64,000 bases of DNA from Rhipidocladum racemiflorum (GCA_036346355.1 CM070569.1:60536561-60600560); one strand, 5' to 3'; shown: positions 10,136 through 23,034, counted from the first letter of the stretch. Notes: generated from the sequence alone by a model not told the origin. Made by a program: numbers and translations.

Positions 10136-11150
10136 AGAAAAAATATAGAAATTCTCACAAAAAAAACAAAACATTTAGACATAATCTAGTGAACCCTAAC
10201 TAAGTTGAACTATAGTAGCCATTTGATATTATTATTTAAAGAAAAATATCTAACCGTCTATATAGTGGACCCGAGTTATAACTACTAAGATTAAAAAAAG
10301 AGTCCAAGTACAGTAGAAAAACAATATAAATTCGGAATAAAAATAAATTATCCATTTATTTTCTTCGGAACTCCAAATTAAAACTGTAAAAATATAAAAT
10401 TATGAATAAAAATTAGATAAAAAATAGAAGTTGGATTTGTATATGAATTCCAACCTAAAACTATTATTTGAAATTAAATAAATATTATAATAAAATTAGC
10501 AGTTTAGACTAGAAGAAAGGGCCCATACCAAGTACAATGAAAATTAATAGAAATTTAGAATAAAAAATAAAATAAAACCAACCATTTAACTTTTATACGA
10601 ACTCCAAATTAAAACATGTACATATCTAAAATTTGAAAAATAAAAAATTAGATTTTTATATGAATTCTAACCTAAAATTGATGTGCAAACTTAATAAAAT
10701 TAACATAAATTCAGAATAAAAAATAAAACAATATTAGCTATTTTATTTTCATACGAACTCTAAAATAAAAACAAGTGCATAGCTAAAATTTAGAATAAAA
10801 ATTAGATGAAAATTAGTAGTTGAACTTTTATACAAATTCTAACCTAAAGTTGAAATTTTAAATTAAATAAAAAAATAACACAAAAATAATAGGAGAATAA
10901 AAATAAAAGTAATTTAAGGGTTGTTTTTAAATTCCATACTAAGTGAAAAATATAGTTTTTTTTATCCAGAATTAAAATCCCATAATACTAATTCAAGAAA
11001 AAATAAGGGTATGAATTTGATTTTTATATTAAGTTATTAAATATTATTTAATAAAAGTCGATGAAATATTTTTTACAATCACTAAAAATAGTATAGAATA
11101 TACTAAAAAATATCAAAAAATAAAGCATTCTAACTCTTTATTTAACGGAC
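10136..11150. repeat. AT-rich degenerate tandem repeat
   Basis: Very A-rich sequence. Between about 10300 and 10900 related blocks return in order: GAACTCCAAATTAAAAC (10367, 10599, a variant at 10755), AAAATTAGAT, then GAATTCCAACCTAAAA (10445, variants at about 10665 and 10838). Roughly three to four copies of a 160-230-bp unit, heavily diverged. No coding potential. Confidence 0.5.
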
Positions 11151-12182
11151 CTCTATGGAGTGGAGAAATTAAGAATGGCGATGTTCAAGACCTGAGATCC
11201 CTAGATCGAGCTTACAAAATAAATTGTTGAAAAAGCAGGATGATGATACTTGCTTCTTTATTAATCAAATTACTTGACAGAGCACAAACTTTTTTGGGGT
11301 TGTCCCCGGGAAAGACACTAATATTTTGAACTTATGATTCTCTTGCCGATTGTCTTGCTCTCAAGGTTTTGATCCTGTCTTTCTACTTCGAATTGTGTAT
11401 ATCTTTTGAGGATGCGTATGATCCCCTATTTAAAGAAATGAAGGGATGGTAGTTGTTGTCTTCAAAGAGGTGTCTTTCTGCTAAAATGTGTCTTCTTATG
11501 AAGAGGCATCTTTTGATTAGTCGCAACCTCTTGTTAGTTATTTGTACCTGTCGGAATAAATCTTCGCATGTTAATTGTGTTTGGAGAATAACTGTTTCTC
11601 TGACCAGTCATTTGGTCGGGATGAAAGTTACGTGATACCCCAACCAGTGAGCTGGTCGGGACGGAGCATGGTATAGATTGGCTTCTGACCAGTGTATTAT
11701 CACTGATCGGGATAATCTATCTTTTGGATTATTCCGACTAGTGTATGCTTCTATACAGGTCGGGGATATGACCACGTGATTAAATTTGACTATGATTGGA
11801 ATTGTAATAAGGTAAAATGGGTTTCGGGTTTAATTCTTTATTTATGAGCTTTTTTTATAAGGGTATAGGCCCAAAAATAGGATAAGATTTCTCAATCGTC
11901 GTCAAAGAGGGTGATACATCGATAGGTTTTCACTCGGCTATATTGGTATAAGCAATGTGATGTGCATTGAAAGAAGTACTGAAAGAAATAGGCACGCATT
12001 GCAATAATGAAATTAAGAGATGATGATATAAATAGATCGTTATGTTATGATGCGTTTACTTGTTTTTTATACAAGTATTCGAAGAAGAAAGTTCGGTGAT
12101 AGGTGACAAGTACTAGGAAACAAAATGAGTATTTTTTTCTCTCTTATAATATGTACTATTAAAATATCACAAATAGAATTAT
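11151..12182. other. Unassigned intergenic sequence
   Basis: No gene seen. It contains four loosely similar GACCAGT...GGTCGGGA phrases between about 11597 and 11770. This is the left flank of the gypsy insertion. Confidence 0.4.
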
Positions 12183-12187
12183 ACAAC

Positions 12188-12811
12188 TGTTTGCACCAAA
12201 ATTCGGCACGTATTGGAATCGATCTGAGACGGAAAGAAAATGTACGTATGGAAAGAAATCGGTAAACGAATCGGAAAAGTTATCCGTTTCTAAAAAGGAA
12301 AGGAAATCAGACCGGAGGCCGATACGGGTAAACGCGTCGTATCCATATACAACTCGGATCGGCCAAGTGTGTTATAAAAAGGGGTAGACGTCAAGCGAAA
12401 AAAGATCATCAATCAATTCAACCACACCTACTTTTTACAAGCTTGTCTTTTACGTTGCTTTAGTTTCATAGATCTCTCTGCAAGTCGACGGAATCAACAT
12501 AGTTGCGCATCGCCGATTGTTGATTTTTGCCGATTTCACCCAGGTTTGATCTGCTTCGTTTTGTTGCGCATCGCCTTCCGGCCGATTTTTACCTTGTATC
12601 CTGATCGATCGTAACCGATTGATCTAGCTATCTCCTAATCGGTTCTAGCCGACTAGCGAAAAGCCGATAGATCCTTGTTTATCGGCTTTGATCAAATTAC
12701 AAATTCTACCTTGTCAATTTCAGGTCAAATTGACTGGCACGCTCTGCAAACCCGGCGTTTGTCTTGTGTGTTCGAGGCCGAAAACCCTCCTTCACGTTTT
12801 TTGCGCGAACA
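12188..12811 (+). repeat. gypsy 5' LTR
   Basis: Begins TGTTTGCACC and ends GCGCGAACA. A TATAAAA box at 12373-12379 is the likely promoter. Compared by eye with the 3' LTR I see about seven substitutions and three indels (an A5/A4 run near 12293, 2 bp near 12326, 3 bp near 12580), i.e. roughly 99% identity. Confidence 0.95.
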
Positions 12812-12816
12812 TATTT

Positions 12817-12835
12817 TGGCACGCCCGGTGGGACC
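12817..12835 (+). other. gypsy primer binding site
   Basis: TGGCACGCCCGGTGGGACC begins five bases after the 5' LTR; the leading TGG is complementary to a tRNA CCA end. I cannot name the tRNA with confidence. Confidence 0.7.
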
Positions 12836-12851
12836 CCAAGGGAAATCAAAC

Positions 12852-14316
12852 ATGTCGTCAACTGACAAGCCTACGGTTACCGCCGATATCAACACTGATG
12901 CTATAATCGCGCCTCAAATGGCCGATTTAACCCCTGAACAGCGAAAAGAAATCGAGGACCGAAGGCGACTTTAGAAGAAATGATGCTACGGTGCTTCAGA
13001 AAACACGCCGTGGCGTTACTCAAAAGATCGCACTCCCAAGCCTCAATCCTATCGTGAGATTCGCTATCCGACCAGAAGCCGATACGCACTCCGCTCAAGC
13101 TGATTTATCAAGTATGATCGAGCAATCTGTCCATCACGACATTAATTAATCGGCCATCGCCCTAGTGTCCACATTGAAGCCGATGATAGAAAATAGCGTG
13201 AAAACAATTGCTCAAGAATTAGCCGTGTCCGAAGCCTGGCTAGATCCACCGCATAAACCATCCTCGCACTCCGGTATATTCCATAACACCCAATACCAAC
13301 ACAGTAAATGTGTCGGCTCAAACACCTATGATACCAACTCAACCTACTGTTTTGAAACCAAGCATACAGAGAGATGGATTTACGCACTACCATGGGCACA
13401 CGGATGGGGCTAAGATAAACGCATCAAATCCGTCAAACGGGCCATCCAATAGCGTCGGTCTATCGGCTTATCAGCCGATCGAAACGGATCAGTTCGCAAT
13501 CACGGAGCCACAACCGTAAAACAAGCGCCAGACAGGTGGTGCCGTACGTCGAGCCTTCCGCGCCCATACCCGATGCGTTGGGTTTTAGCCATAATTATGA
13601 CCAAGTACCAAGACCCCCTGCGATGCGATTTGGACAAAGACCCGAGTTTGCACTCGGGGGGCAGGGCGTGAACCATGAAAATTGGCAATATCCGGTTGCA
13701 CCACAAGCCGACAATGTCAATTGGGCGGGACAAATTGCTAACGTTTTAAGAGAATACGATTCGGTTCTGACCCAGAGGAAGAGTGATCGGCTATAGGAAG
13801 CCGTACCCCGATTACATAGATCGAATGCCATACCCACACAACTTTCGAATACCAGACTTTGCCAAATTCTCAGGTGATGATTCCGTCACCACAATTGAGC
13901 ATATCGGACGGTTTATGGCTCAGTGCGGAGAGGCTGCACAGTCCGATGGACTGAAAATTAGACTGTTTCCTTTATCATTGTCTGGTGCTGCATTCACTTG
14001 GTTCACTAATCTACCCCCAAATTCAGTTCACGTGTGGAATGATTTAGAAAGCCGATTCCATGAATACTTTTTTTCGGGAACTATGGAGCTTAGGATTTCT
14101 GATCTTAGTTCAGTCCGACAGAAGTACGGCGAATCGGTTTCCGATTATATCAGAAGATTTAGAGGCGTACGGAATAGATGCTTTAGTGTAACATTACCCG
14201 ATGATCAATTGGCCGATTTAGCATTCCAAGGGCTAATCCCGCCATTAAAAGAGAAGCTATCGGGCCAAGAGTTTCCAGATTTAGGCCACTTACTTCCACC
14301 GCAGACGGGCGCATGA
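12852..14316 (+). pseudogene. gypsy gag, broken
   Basis: The first ATG after the primer site (12852) opens a frame starting MSSTDKPTVTADINTDA that stops at 12974. The retrotransposon gag domain is best seen at 13783-14316, in another frame: IPDFAKFSGDDSVTTIEHIGRF, LSLSGAAFTWFTNLPPNSV, YGESVSDYIRRFRGVRNRC, LADLAFQGLIPPLKEKL. At least three frame changes separate the two. The region after 14316 (to about 15550) has only short frames in no clear order and probably held the gag C-terminus and spacer. Confidence 0.85.
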
Positions 14317-15551
14317 AAGCCGATATGCAGAGAGCAAAGGGTTTAAAGATAGATTTAAGCCAAACAAGAGCGAAAAGGCCAAAGTAAACATGGTAGATTA
14401 CAATTCAAGCGACACCTCCAAGACGGCAGAAATAAACATAGCCGAGTGGACCAAGAGTTCTAAAAGCCACTCGTATGCTCTCTCGCTTCAAACCAATAAA
14501 AATAGGGCGGAGATCAAGTATTCGTATGACGTGTCTAAGTGCGATAAGATATTTGATTTATTACTGCAAGAAAAACTCATAAAGTTGCCGAGGGACACGC
14601 CATACCATCGATCGAGGAAATTAAAAAGCGAAGGTATTGCAAATGGCACCATTCGCTTTCACATAATACTAACGATCGCAATATTTTTCGACAACAGATT
14701 CAATCGCCATCACCGATGGCGAAGCTAAAATTTGCGGAAGAGTCGGCTATGCAGATAGATATGAGCCCTTTTCAAGTCAACATGGTTCAATGTTCGCAAA
14801 AAGGAAAGAGGCCTGCAGAAGAAGATAAGCCGACTAAAGGAATTGTATCACGAGACGAGACAGTACAGATTACTATCGGTTCTATACAGATAGAAGCCGA
14901 TAGGAATGGACAAAACTCAAGAACGGTAAAACCAAGAGGGGACCTGGAGGTCGGTAAATGGTATCGGGCTGAGAGGGCTCCAAGAAAAGTCGATTTCAAA
15001 CCAAAACCGACCTTCTCACAGCTCCTGGGAAAGTATGAAAGGATAAGTCGATGTAACAAACAACACCAGAGTTTTCATCGACTAGGACAAGAGAGGGACG
15101 AACGTTGGCGGCCAGATATGTCGTGTCGGCCAACTACTGAAGAAGAGAAACATTGGCAATGTCCCTTTTGGCGCTTTCTTTGGGAGAGAGGGATGACCTT
15201 ACCAACAGCTTGTGTCTTGTCCTATGCAACACTCGTCTCAGATATCGGCCAAACCGGCCTCAGAAAAGATAGGTTGTCTAGACCGATATACAATCATCCG
15301 TATATAAGAAGCAGTGAGGCCGATCCATGAAAGATTGTCAACATCGAGCAAGGCGAGTCCTCCCAAATCGTGAACTATCGGCCAACATGGAATCGACAAC
15401 AGATGAGCAATTTAGCCGAAAATAAGAAAGCCAATAGAACCTAAACCTAGGTGGTGCCCCTCGTGTCTCAAAGAAATCACAACGCAGGAGGCTTCAACGA
15501 TTAAAAACACAAGAAGAGAGGGAAGCCGAAAAGGAGAGCGAGAGGGATCGG

Positions 15552-16055
15552 ATGTTTAATAAGTTAAGACCCGCACCAGTTCTAAAAAAGGAATGGAGAA
15601 GGAAGGAACAGATCGATAGTGACTCAGATCAATCGGTCGAATCCGGTTCTCCAATGATCCGTGATGATACACCACCAATGGATATAAACATGGTATTCAC
15701 CTTACCAGCCGAGTTCAAAACCGAAGAATCAGCGGAGGAAGTGTTCGCCCAATTATGCCTCGGAGCACCAGATGCTGTATTCGAAAAGCCACAAGACATG
15801 CATCGGCATCTGAAACCATTATATCTAAAAGGGTATATTAATGGCCGACCAATATCTCGTATGTTGGTCGATGGCGGGGCGACAGTCAATCTGATGCCGT
15901 TAAGTACTTTCAGAAAATTGGGTAAAGCCGACGAAGACCTGATCAAGACCAATATGGTGCTAAATGACTTCACGGGAGACCCAATTGAGGCTAAAGGCGT
16001 AATGGTGTCAGAATCGATACCGGTAATAAAACTTTGCCGATCGCATTTTTTGTGA
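15552..16055 (+). pseudogene. gypsy retropepsin (protease) region
   Basis: A 167-codon frame contains RPISRMLVDGGATVNLMPLS (active-site DGGA near 15870) and KTNMVLNDFTGDPIEAKGVM, typical of Tat/Ogre proteases. It ends after IPVIKLCRSHFL where the frame is lost; the next conserved words (FFVIGQRQLQ-like, LLADRSMPI-like) appear in other frames just downstream. Confidence 0.85.
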
Positions 16056-16679
16056 TCGGCCAAAGGCAATTACAATGCGTGCTCTTGGCGGATCGATCCA
16101 TGCCAATTGTCAGATATACCATCAACTATGCACCAAAAATTGGTGCAATGGAACGATGATACAAGAGAAGTCGTGACGCCGATACATCGGCTCATATCGC
16201 TATGGCTAGCCCTCGACACCAACCGCCACACGAAGAAGCCGAATGTATATCGTGAAAAGCCTTGGATAATTGCGATTTTATCTGCGTTGAAAAGTCAGAT
16301 TCAAGCCGATCGGCGTTAAACCCAACACGCTTGATCGGACGCACGAAGTGGTAAGAAGATGGAGTACAAGACACTAGCAAAGTCGCAGAAAAGGCCAGGA
16401 GCTATCGGCAAGAAGAATACGAAGAAGTCTGAGGATTTTGAAGAAGAAAGAAAAGGGTTAGGATTTACTCACGATTTACTCAAGAAATCGATATTGGGGA
16501 AGGTGATGGCAAAAGACCAACGCTTGTAAGTGCTAAATTAGAACCCGCTTATAAAGCAAAGTTGGTCGAAATACTCAAAAATATAGAGATTGCTTCGCGT
16601 GGGAGTATTACGAGATGCCAGGCTTAAGCCGACAATGACTAGTTGAGCATCGGCTACCAATAAAACCTGGTATCGACCA

Positions 16680-17940
16680 TTCAAACAAAACCCTAGGCGA
16701 TTTAATCCTACGTTATATGACGCTATAAAGGAAGAAGTAGGACGATTGCTAGAGGCAAAGTTTATCCGCCCCGCCGATACGCTGAATGGGTCTCAAACAT
16801 CGTCCTCAGTAAAGAAGAAAAATGGCAAACTTAGGGTATGTGTCGATTTTAGAGATTTGAACAAAGCTACACCAAAGACGAGTACCGATGCCTATAGCCG
16901 ATATGCTTATTGATGCTGCATCCGGGAATAAAATCATAAGTTTTTTGGACGGAACGCCGATACAATCAGATATTCATGGCCGGCCGATATACCCAAAACG
17001 GCTTTCGATGTCCTGGCTTTAGGGCTGTATGAGTGGAAAGTTATGACCTTCGGTTTAAAAAATGCCGGTGCTACTTATCAGCGTGCTATGAACCATATCT
17101 TCCATGATATGATCGGCAATACCGTGGAGATATACATTGACGACGTAGTGGTGAAATCCAAAGAAGACTGGCAACATTTAGCCGATCTGGAAAAGATGTT
17201 CGAAAGCACAAGGTTACATGGGTTAAAAATGAACCCTCTCAAATGTGCTTTCGGAGTATCGGCTGGACAATTTCTTGGGTTTACGGTGCATAAAGGAGGA
17301 ATTGAAGTAAACCAAGCCAAAGTAAAAGCCATAGCCGATACTAAACCGCCGACGAGCAAAAAGGAGTTGCAGGTGTTGATTGGGAAAATCAACTACTTGC
17401 GACGTTTTATCTCAAACTTGTCGTATGATTCGGCCTTCACACCGCTGAAAATCAAAGACAACCAAGAGTTCAAATGGGAAGCCGATCAACGTAAAGCCTT
17501 CGATTTACATAAAGGGTTATCGATGAGTCCACCAAAGATTGACCGCACCAAAACATGGTATACCTTTTAGACTATATATATCGGTGAAGGTGATTCGATT
17601 GGGGCGCTTTTAACACAAGAAGCCGATAGGAAGGAACGAGCAATATTTTACCTAAGCCGACGCCTTTTAGATGCGTAAACCAGGTATCCTCTAGTAGAGA
17701 AGTTATGCTTATCATTGTATTTTGCCTGCACTAAGTTAAGACATTATATGTCAAGCTTCCAAATGCGTTATAATATGCAAAACCGATGTGGTCAAATACA
17801 TATTATCAGCGCCAATTCAAGGGGTTGGCTTGGTAAATGGGCATACGCCTTAACAGAGTTCGAAAGTTAACCTATGAGTCGGCTAAATCTGTGAAAGGAC
17901 AAGCTGTGGCCGATTTTATCACAGGAGTGAAACATTAGCG
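16680..17940 (+). pseudogene. gypsy reverse transcriptase and first RNase H, broken
   Basis: RT starts near 16720 and shows KFIRP, KKKNGKLRVCVDFRDLNKA (16818-16870), PIADMLIDAASGNKIISFLDG (frame change at both ends), then an open frame 17043-17570 with MTFGLKNAGATYQRAMN and the catalytic YIDD at 17132-17143, NPLKCAFGVSAGQFLGF and KINYLRRFISNLS. The first RNase H follows in pieces: EGDSIGALLTQEADRKERAI and FYLSRRLLDA (17585-17675), YPLVEKLCLSLYFACTKLRHY after an in-frame stop. Several breaks are explained by loss of one base in runs of 2-3 identical bases. Confidence 0.88.
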
Positions 17941-17954
17941 GAACGGTGATGTAA

Positions 17955-18430
17955 CTCCTTGGCAGCTGTATTTTGATGGATCCGCTTGCCGTGAAGGCGA
18001 AGGCATCGGCGTGATATTGATTTCACCTAGAAAACAGGAGTATGACTTCATGTATCGGCTAAATAGCCGATGTTCGAATAATCAAGCTGAATCACGAAGC
18101 ATTGCTTTGAGAGGTCTACAATTGCTAGATAGCATCGGGGTGAAAGACGCCGAAGCTTTTGGAGACTTCGATGTTAATTGTACAAAGCAAGTCAAAGGGG
18201 AGTACCGATGCAACGACGGGCGCTTAACTCAAGATTTACATCAATGCCTCCGGATCATCGAGATGCTCACTACATTTTCTATAAAACATATCCCCAGAGA
18301 AGCTAATGATAAAGCAAACCGATTAGCACAATGTGCGCCAGTGGTACAAGACTCGAAGCCGACAGGACCAATCGGGCTAAACGCTTGGTCGATTTTATGT
18401 GTCCACCCGCCGATCGGAGAACAGAGATAA
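17955..18430 (+). pseudogene. gypsy second (archaeal-type) RNase H
   Basis: LYFDGSACREGEGIGVILISP (from about 17967), CSNNQAESRSIALRGLQLLD and FSIKHIPREANDKANRLAQ match the aRNH domain found in Tat-lineage elements. The expected E of the NNxAEYEAL motif is kept (NNQAES), and D of the FGDF block stands where GDS is usual. Mostly one frame from 18011 to 18430. Confidence 0.75.
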
Positions 18431-18559
18431 GGGATTATTTGTCGATCCAACCAAGCCGACCGAAAGCGTAAGGTCAGCGCAAAGCACTCGATATGTTCTA
18501 CTAGAAGATGTATTATACTTTCGGACTATGGAAGGTTTGTTGTTAAGATGCCTCGGAAC

Positions 18560-19590
18560 CGAGGACGCCAAAGTGGCGATGGGTGAAGTCCATGAAGGCA
18601 TCTGTGGATCACATCAATCAGCCCATAAGATGAAGTGGATACTAAGACGAACAGATATTTTTGGCCGACAATGTTAGAAGATCGCCAGATATTATAAAGG
18701 ATGCCAAACGTGCCAAAAGTTTGGTAACATACAATCGAGACCGAGATCGGCTTTGCATCCGATCATCAAGCCATGGCCATTTAGAGGATGGGGTATAGAC
18801 ATAATCGGCCAAATATTTCCGTCATCCAAAGAAAGGGCATAAATTCATCCTTGCGACCCACAGATTATTTCTCAAAATGGGTCGAGGCTGTACCACTTAA
18901 GAAGGTTATTAGCAAAGAGTCGATCGACTTTGTAAATGAACACATAATCCATCGCTTGGAATTCCATGCATAATTACTACTGATCAAGGGACTGTGTTCA
19001 TGTCCAACGAGTTCAAAGGTTTTGCGGAAAGTCTTGGGATAAAATTACTCAACTCTTCCCCTTACTACGCTCAGGCCAATGGACAAGCCGAGTCGTCAAA
19101 CAAGACATTGATAAAGCTGATAAAAAGAAAAATTGAGGAAGAACCAAGAAAATGGCATTCAACACTATCGGAGGCTTTATGGGCTTATCGGCTATCTCAT
19201 CACGGATCAACTAAATTATCACCTTTTCAGTTGGTATACGGACAAGAAGCCATTTTGCCCGTGGAAATCAACATCGGCTCAGTAAGGCTAAATGAGCAAG
19301 ATAGGGTACCAGCCGATGAATACAAACAGGCAATGCTCGACAATCTGGATGATTTGGCTGAACTAAGGTTGATCATGCTAGATCGGCTTAAAAGGGATAA
19401 AGAGAGGGTTGCCAGGTCGTATAATAAAAAAGTGATTTTAAAATCGTTCAAACAAGCCGATTTGGTATGGAAAACCGTGTTGCCGATTGGGTCTAAGGAT
19501 AATCGATTCGGCAAATGGTCTCCAACATGGGAAGGGCCTTATAAGATCAATCGGCCGATTGATCGAATTGTGATATACCGGAGTCCTTAG
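18560..19590 (+). pseudogene. gypsy integrase, broken
   Basis: Zinc-finger part: EGICGSHQSAHKMKWILRR (18595-18650) and CQTCQKFGN (18703-). Core: PFRGWGIDIIGQI (18778-), the block with ITTDQGTVF (about 18973-18995), then a 198-codon frame 18994-19590 with NEFKGFAESLGIKLLNSSPYY, ANGQAESSNKTL (catalytic Glu) and the C-terminal WSPTWEGPYKI. The frame changes at least four times. Confidence 0.88.
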
Positions 19591-19839
19591 GCGGGTTCGT
19601 CCTACCTAAAGCGATCAATGGGAAATATTTAAAAGCTTATCACCCGAGTATATGGGTTGGGTCCTAACTACAGAAGAGAACCAGATCAATTACGAAGCAC
19701 ATGCACATAAATTCGGTCATACAAATTGACCGAAGTCGATTGGGCAAACATCCACGGATTAAACAGTTTATAAAGATCGGTTACATAGCCGATCAAGCAA
19801 GTTTTTCTAAAAATGTCATCCCAAGGCGAAGATAGTTTA

Positions 19840-22765
19840 CAAAAATCGGCTATACAAACCGCTACAAATCAGTTCATTAGAAGACGATGTTTTCGAATCG
19901 CTGAAGTCCGAACTGGCAGATGGGCCCCCAAAGCCGATAGTGCCGCAGCCGCCTCTACCAATAGTAGCTTGAACACTATCTATTAGTTGCTCATCGGCTT
20001 TTGCATCACCCGGAATTGGGATCATTTTGGTCGAATGATTCTCGACTTTGGTGAAGACTTCACCGATTTGTCGCCTCTTGCCGCCAAAGGAAGACGTCGC
20101 ATCCGTAATGCCGATCCGCAATCTGAAAGTTCTTTTGTAACCAAGGCCAGCTGTTCTTCGAGTTTCTTCTTGGATAACTCCAGCTCTTGGGCCTTAGTCT
20201 TAGCCGATTTCAGCGCGGCAGCACCCTGATCAAATGCACTCTTTCGAGATTTGGCATCCGCTATGAGCTTGTCCAAGATCTCTTGGTCGGCTTGTTGGGA
20301 CTTCCGCTGTTCAACCCTTTGCTTGGCTGACTCTACATCCTGCCGACGAGCATCCAGGTGGCATACCTCTAGTAGTGCGTTCATAGCAGCAGGGGGAAGA
20401 TCGGCTTGGACGGCCGCCATCACATTCCTCAGAGGTTGAGTGTTGGCTAGAAGAGCCGCCTCCGGTTGCATCACTTCGTCCAGGAGGCGGTTGAGCCGCC
20501 TCGCATGCCCGGCTCATGATTCTGCAGAAATGACGCCGGGCGCAGGCAGCAATTATGCGTTGAATGTCGGCCGGTAGTCGTCAGTGGCCAACACTTCCGG
20601 GTCGTCGAGCTCGTCCAAAGAAAAGCCTAAAAGATCGGCTAAATCCATCGACGGAGCCGGGCCAGAAGCAGGTTTTGGAGGTGAGGAAGCGGATGGCGGA
20701 GCAGGAGCCAGAGCCGGCAAGACAAGCACATCTGTCTGAGTCTTCTCTGCATCGGCTTCTAACAACTGGACGGAAGGGGTTTCCTGAGGAATACTTTACG
20801 ATAAGATGAGGAAAACAAAGACAAAAATCAAGATAAGGGACAAAGCTAACCGCAGTGGCCGATCCAGTCGGGGATGATGCTGCATCACGACCCGCAGGTT
20901 TTGGAGATCGTTTGATAACGACTTTACGGCTCTTCTTTTTCTCTAAAAATGACAAACGTGGGGTTAGCCGACAGCAAGCATGAAACTTCGCCTACAAAAA
21001 AAATCTAAGCAAGAATGGAACTGGACGTACTTTTAGTGCGCTGATCGGCAAGATCGGACAGTGATGGGCTATTGACCCCCAACGTGCGTAAGATAAACCT
21101 AAGCAAGAGGGGTCGACGGCCTTTGCCGTTTCGAGCGATCGTCGGCCGATGTAGTTTGCGCTGGAGTCAACCTTTTGCTAGTCTGAAAGAGGACAAAAGA
21201 TATGATTAAGCCGATGAAAATCTTATTTCAATAAACGTCAAAATGAAAATACCTCTAAAGACGAGTTAGCGTGGCTTGAACTCGAGCTAGACCCAGTGGC
21301 GGTCTCCGTCGGCTCTTGGAAGCCAGGGAGAAAAGAGGACAAGACCTCATGAATAGTGCGCCCCCGCAAGAGCGCCTCAGCTATGGAAGCCCACCATGTG
21401 GTAAATTGGCCCGATCGACGTGTGTTTAGCACGAGGAATGGCAAGTCTACCACATGGAGCTCATCGGCTAGCTCAATAATAAGCTCCGCCGCAGTGATGT
21501 TAGTAACTTTATTTCGTGGCTTGATCATATTGAGCAAAGGAAAGCAAGGAATTGTTTGTCCAAAACCCAGCTGGCGAGCATACACTGAGGGGTGATAGAA
21601 CTCATAGGTCGGCTGAAATGTTCTATTTCGAGTACTCAAGCCGACGTGAAGAATGCAAGGAGAAATCAGCAGAGGAAGCAGATCAAGAGTGTACTGGGGC
21701 ATTAAAGAGCTATCAGAATTTAGACGGAGGAAAGAAGGCCATGGGAGATCGGCTAGTTGGCTATACGAAAAGAAGTCTCGACGGTTGAAGGAGGCTTGGT
21801 TGAGATTCAAGAAGAAGGATAAGTACTTATGAAAACCTAGGAAATTTTAGGTTCATCGTGAACACATCATGAATTTTTCACCCGAGATCGGCTAGGTTGA
21901 AATCTAGGGGTTGCACCTCTGAAAATCTTCCGCTGGGAAAGCCGATTCCTCCGATGGATCTGGGATAATAAGACGGCCAAAACACAAGAAAGCCAGATCT
22001 GAATGAACCAAAGTGGACCACCAATGTTGCCCACGACATAGGAGCCGCTGTCGTAAAAAGCCGACTCCTGATGATATGCATCATGTGGTATACGCCCCCA
22101 ACAAGGATTTCCTAGAGCTAGCCGACGACCCATGACTAGTCAGCTCCGACATAAATTGATAAACTTGGGTTGGTCCTAAAGAAGCGCCTACGTAAGAGGA
22201 ATCGGTCTAGCCATAGGTTGAGGAAAGCTACATGTTCCTCATCCGATACAGGCCACCAACTTGTTATTATTTTGTATATATCTCGGACCAAATTTTCTCC
22301 TTCTTTCGAGTCAATTTATACCGAGGTTTCCCGCTAAAAGCCGATATTTGGTCTCCATCGGCCTAAGGCAACACAATTCGCCATGTCTAAGAGGGTTGGG
22401 CCGATGGGACCAGTTGGGAAAAAGAAGGCGTTAAAAGAATCCGACCAAAAATAGCAAGCAGCGGCTACTAAGGATTCGTTAGGTTCTGGATCGGCTAAGG
22501 ACATAGGAATACATTCAGCGATACCCATTCCTTCCCACTCACCTTTTTCTCGGGTTGATACTCTAATATACCAAGACCTCCAAACCCTTGAGAGCCGGCC
22601 AAGCCCTAAAGCTTTTTGTCCATTCCTTAATATTATAGCCAGGAGCCGACAGAGGGAGTCTAGGATTTCATCTCCGACAACCGTATCGGTCTCTATGGTT
22701 CCTAATGGGCCTAGAAAGTACCGATGGTCGCTATCTCGGGATCGAATGAGTACCGATGCGCCCAT
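19840..22765 (-). pseudogene. Antisense ORF of the Tat element: plant mobile domain (PMD)-like protein plus coiled coil
   Basis: Read on the strand opposite to gag-pol. Segments in order: 22765-22334 (YFWSDSFNAFFFPTGPIGPTLLDMA, the start of an aminotransferase-like plant mobile domain), 22133-21867 (NIGGPLWFIQIWL), 21810-21238 (LTYEFYHPSVYARQLGFGQ-like, ITAAELIIELADELHV, WWASIAEALLRG), then 20955-20553 and 20474-19840, Lys/Gln/Ala-rich and coiled coil by eye (ARRQDVESAKQRVEQRKSQQ). Family knowledge: several Tat-lineage elements (Grande, Retand) carry an extra antisense ORF between integrase and 3' LTR; its role is not established. Frames differ between segments, partly perhaps because of introns, partly decay. 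Confidence 0.7.
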
Positions 22766-23034
22766 TTCAGCCGATACGACAGAAGAGGGGATTGACGCGG
22801 AGAAAAGCCGATTTCAAGATGAACGAGCACGCCAGGGTGAAATGACCGCAGGGGGGGACCTCATATTTATACCTCGGTGAAAAGATGAAAAGGCGGGAAC
22901 AATTCTTGTCGCATTAAAAACGCACCGAGGGCATTGCGGCGCCATTAATGGGGAAGTTAATGAGGTGAATCCTAAACGACAAGCCGATCACGGAAAAAGG
23001 CGAAGAATTTTTGAAAGATAGCAAACTACCTTTC

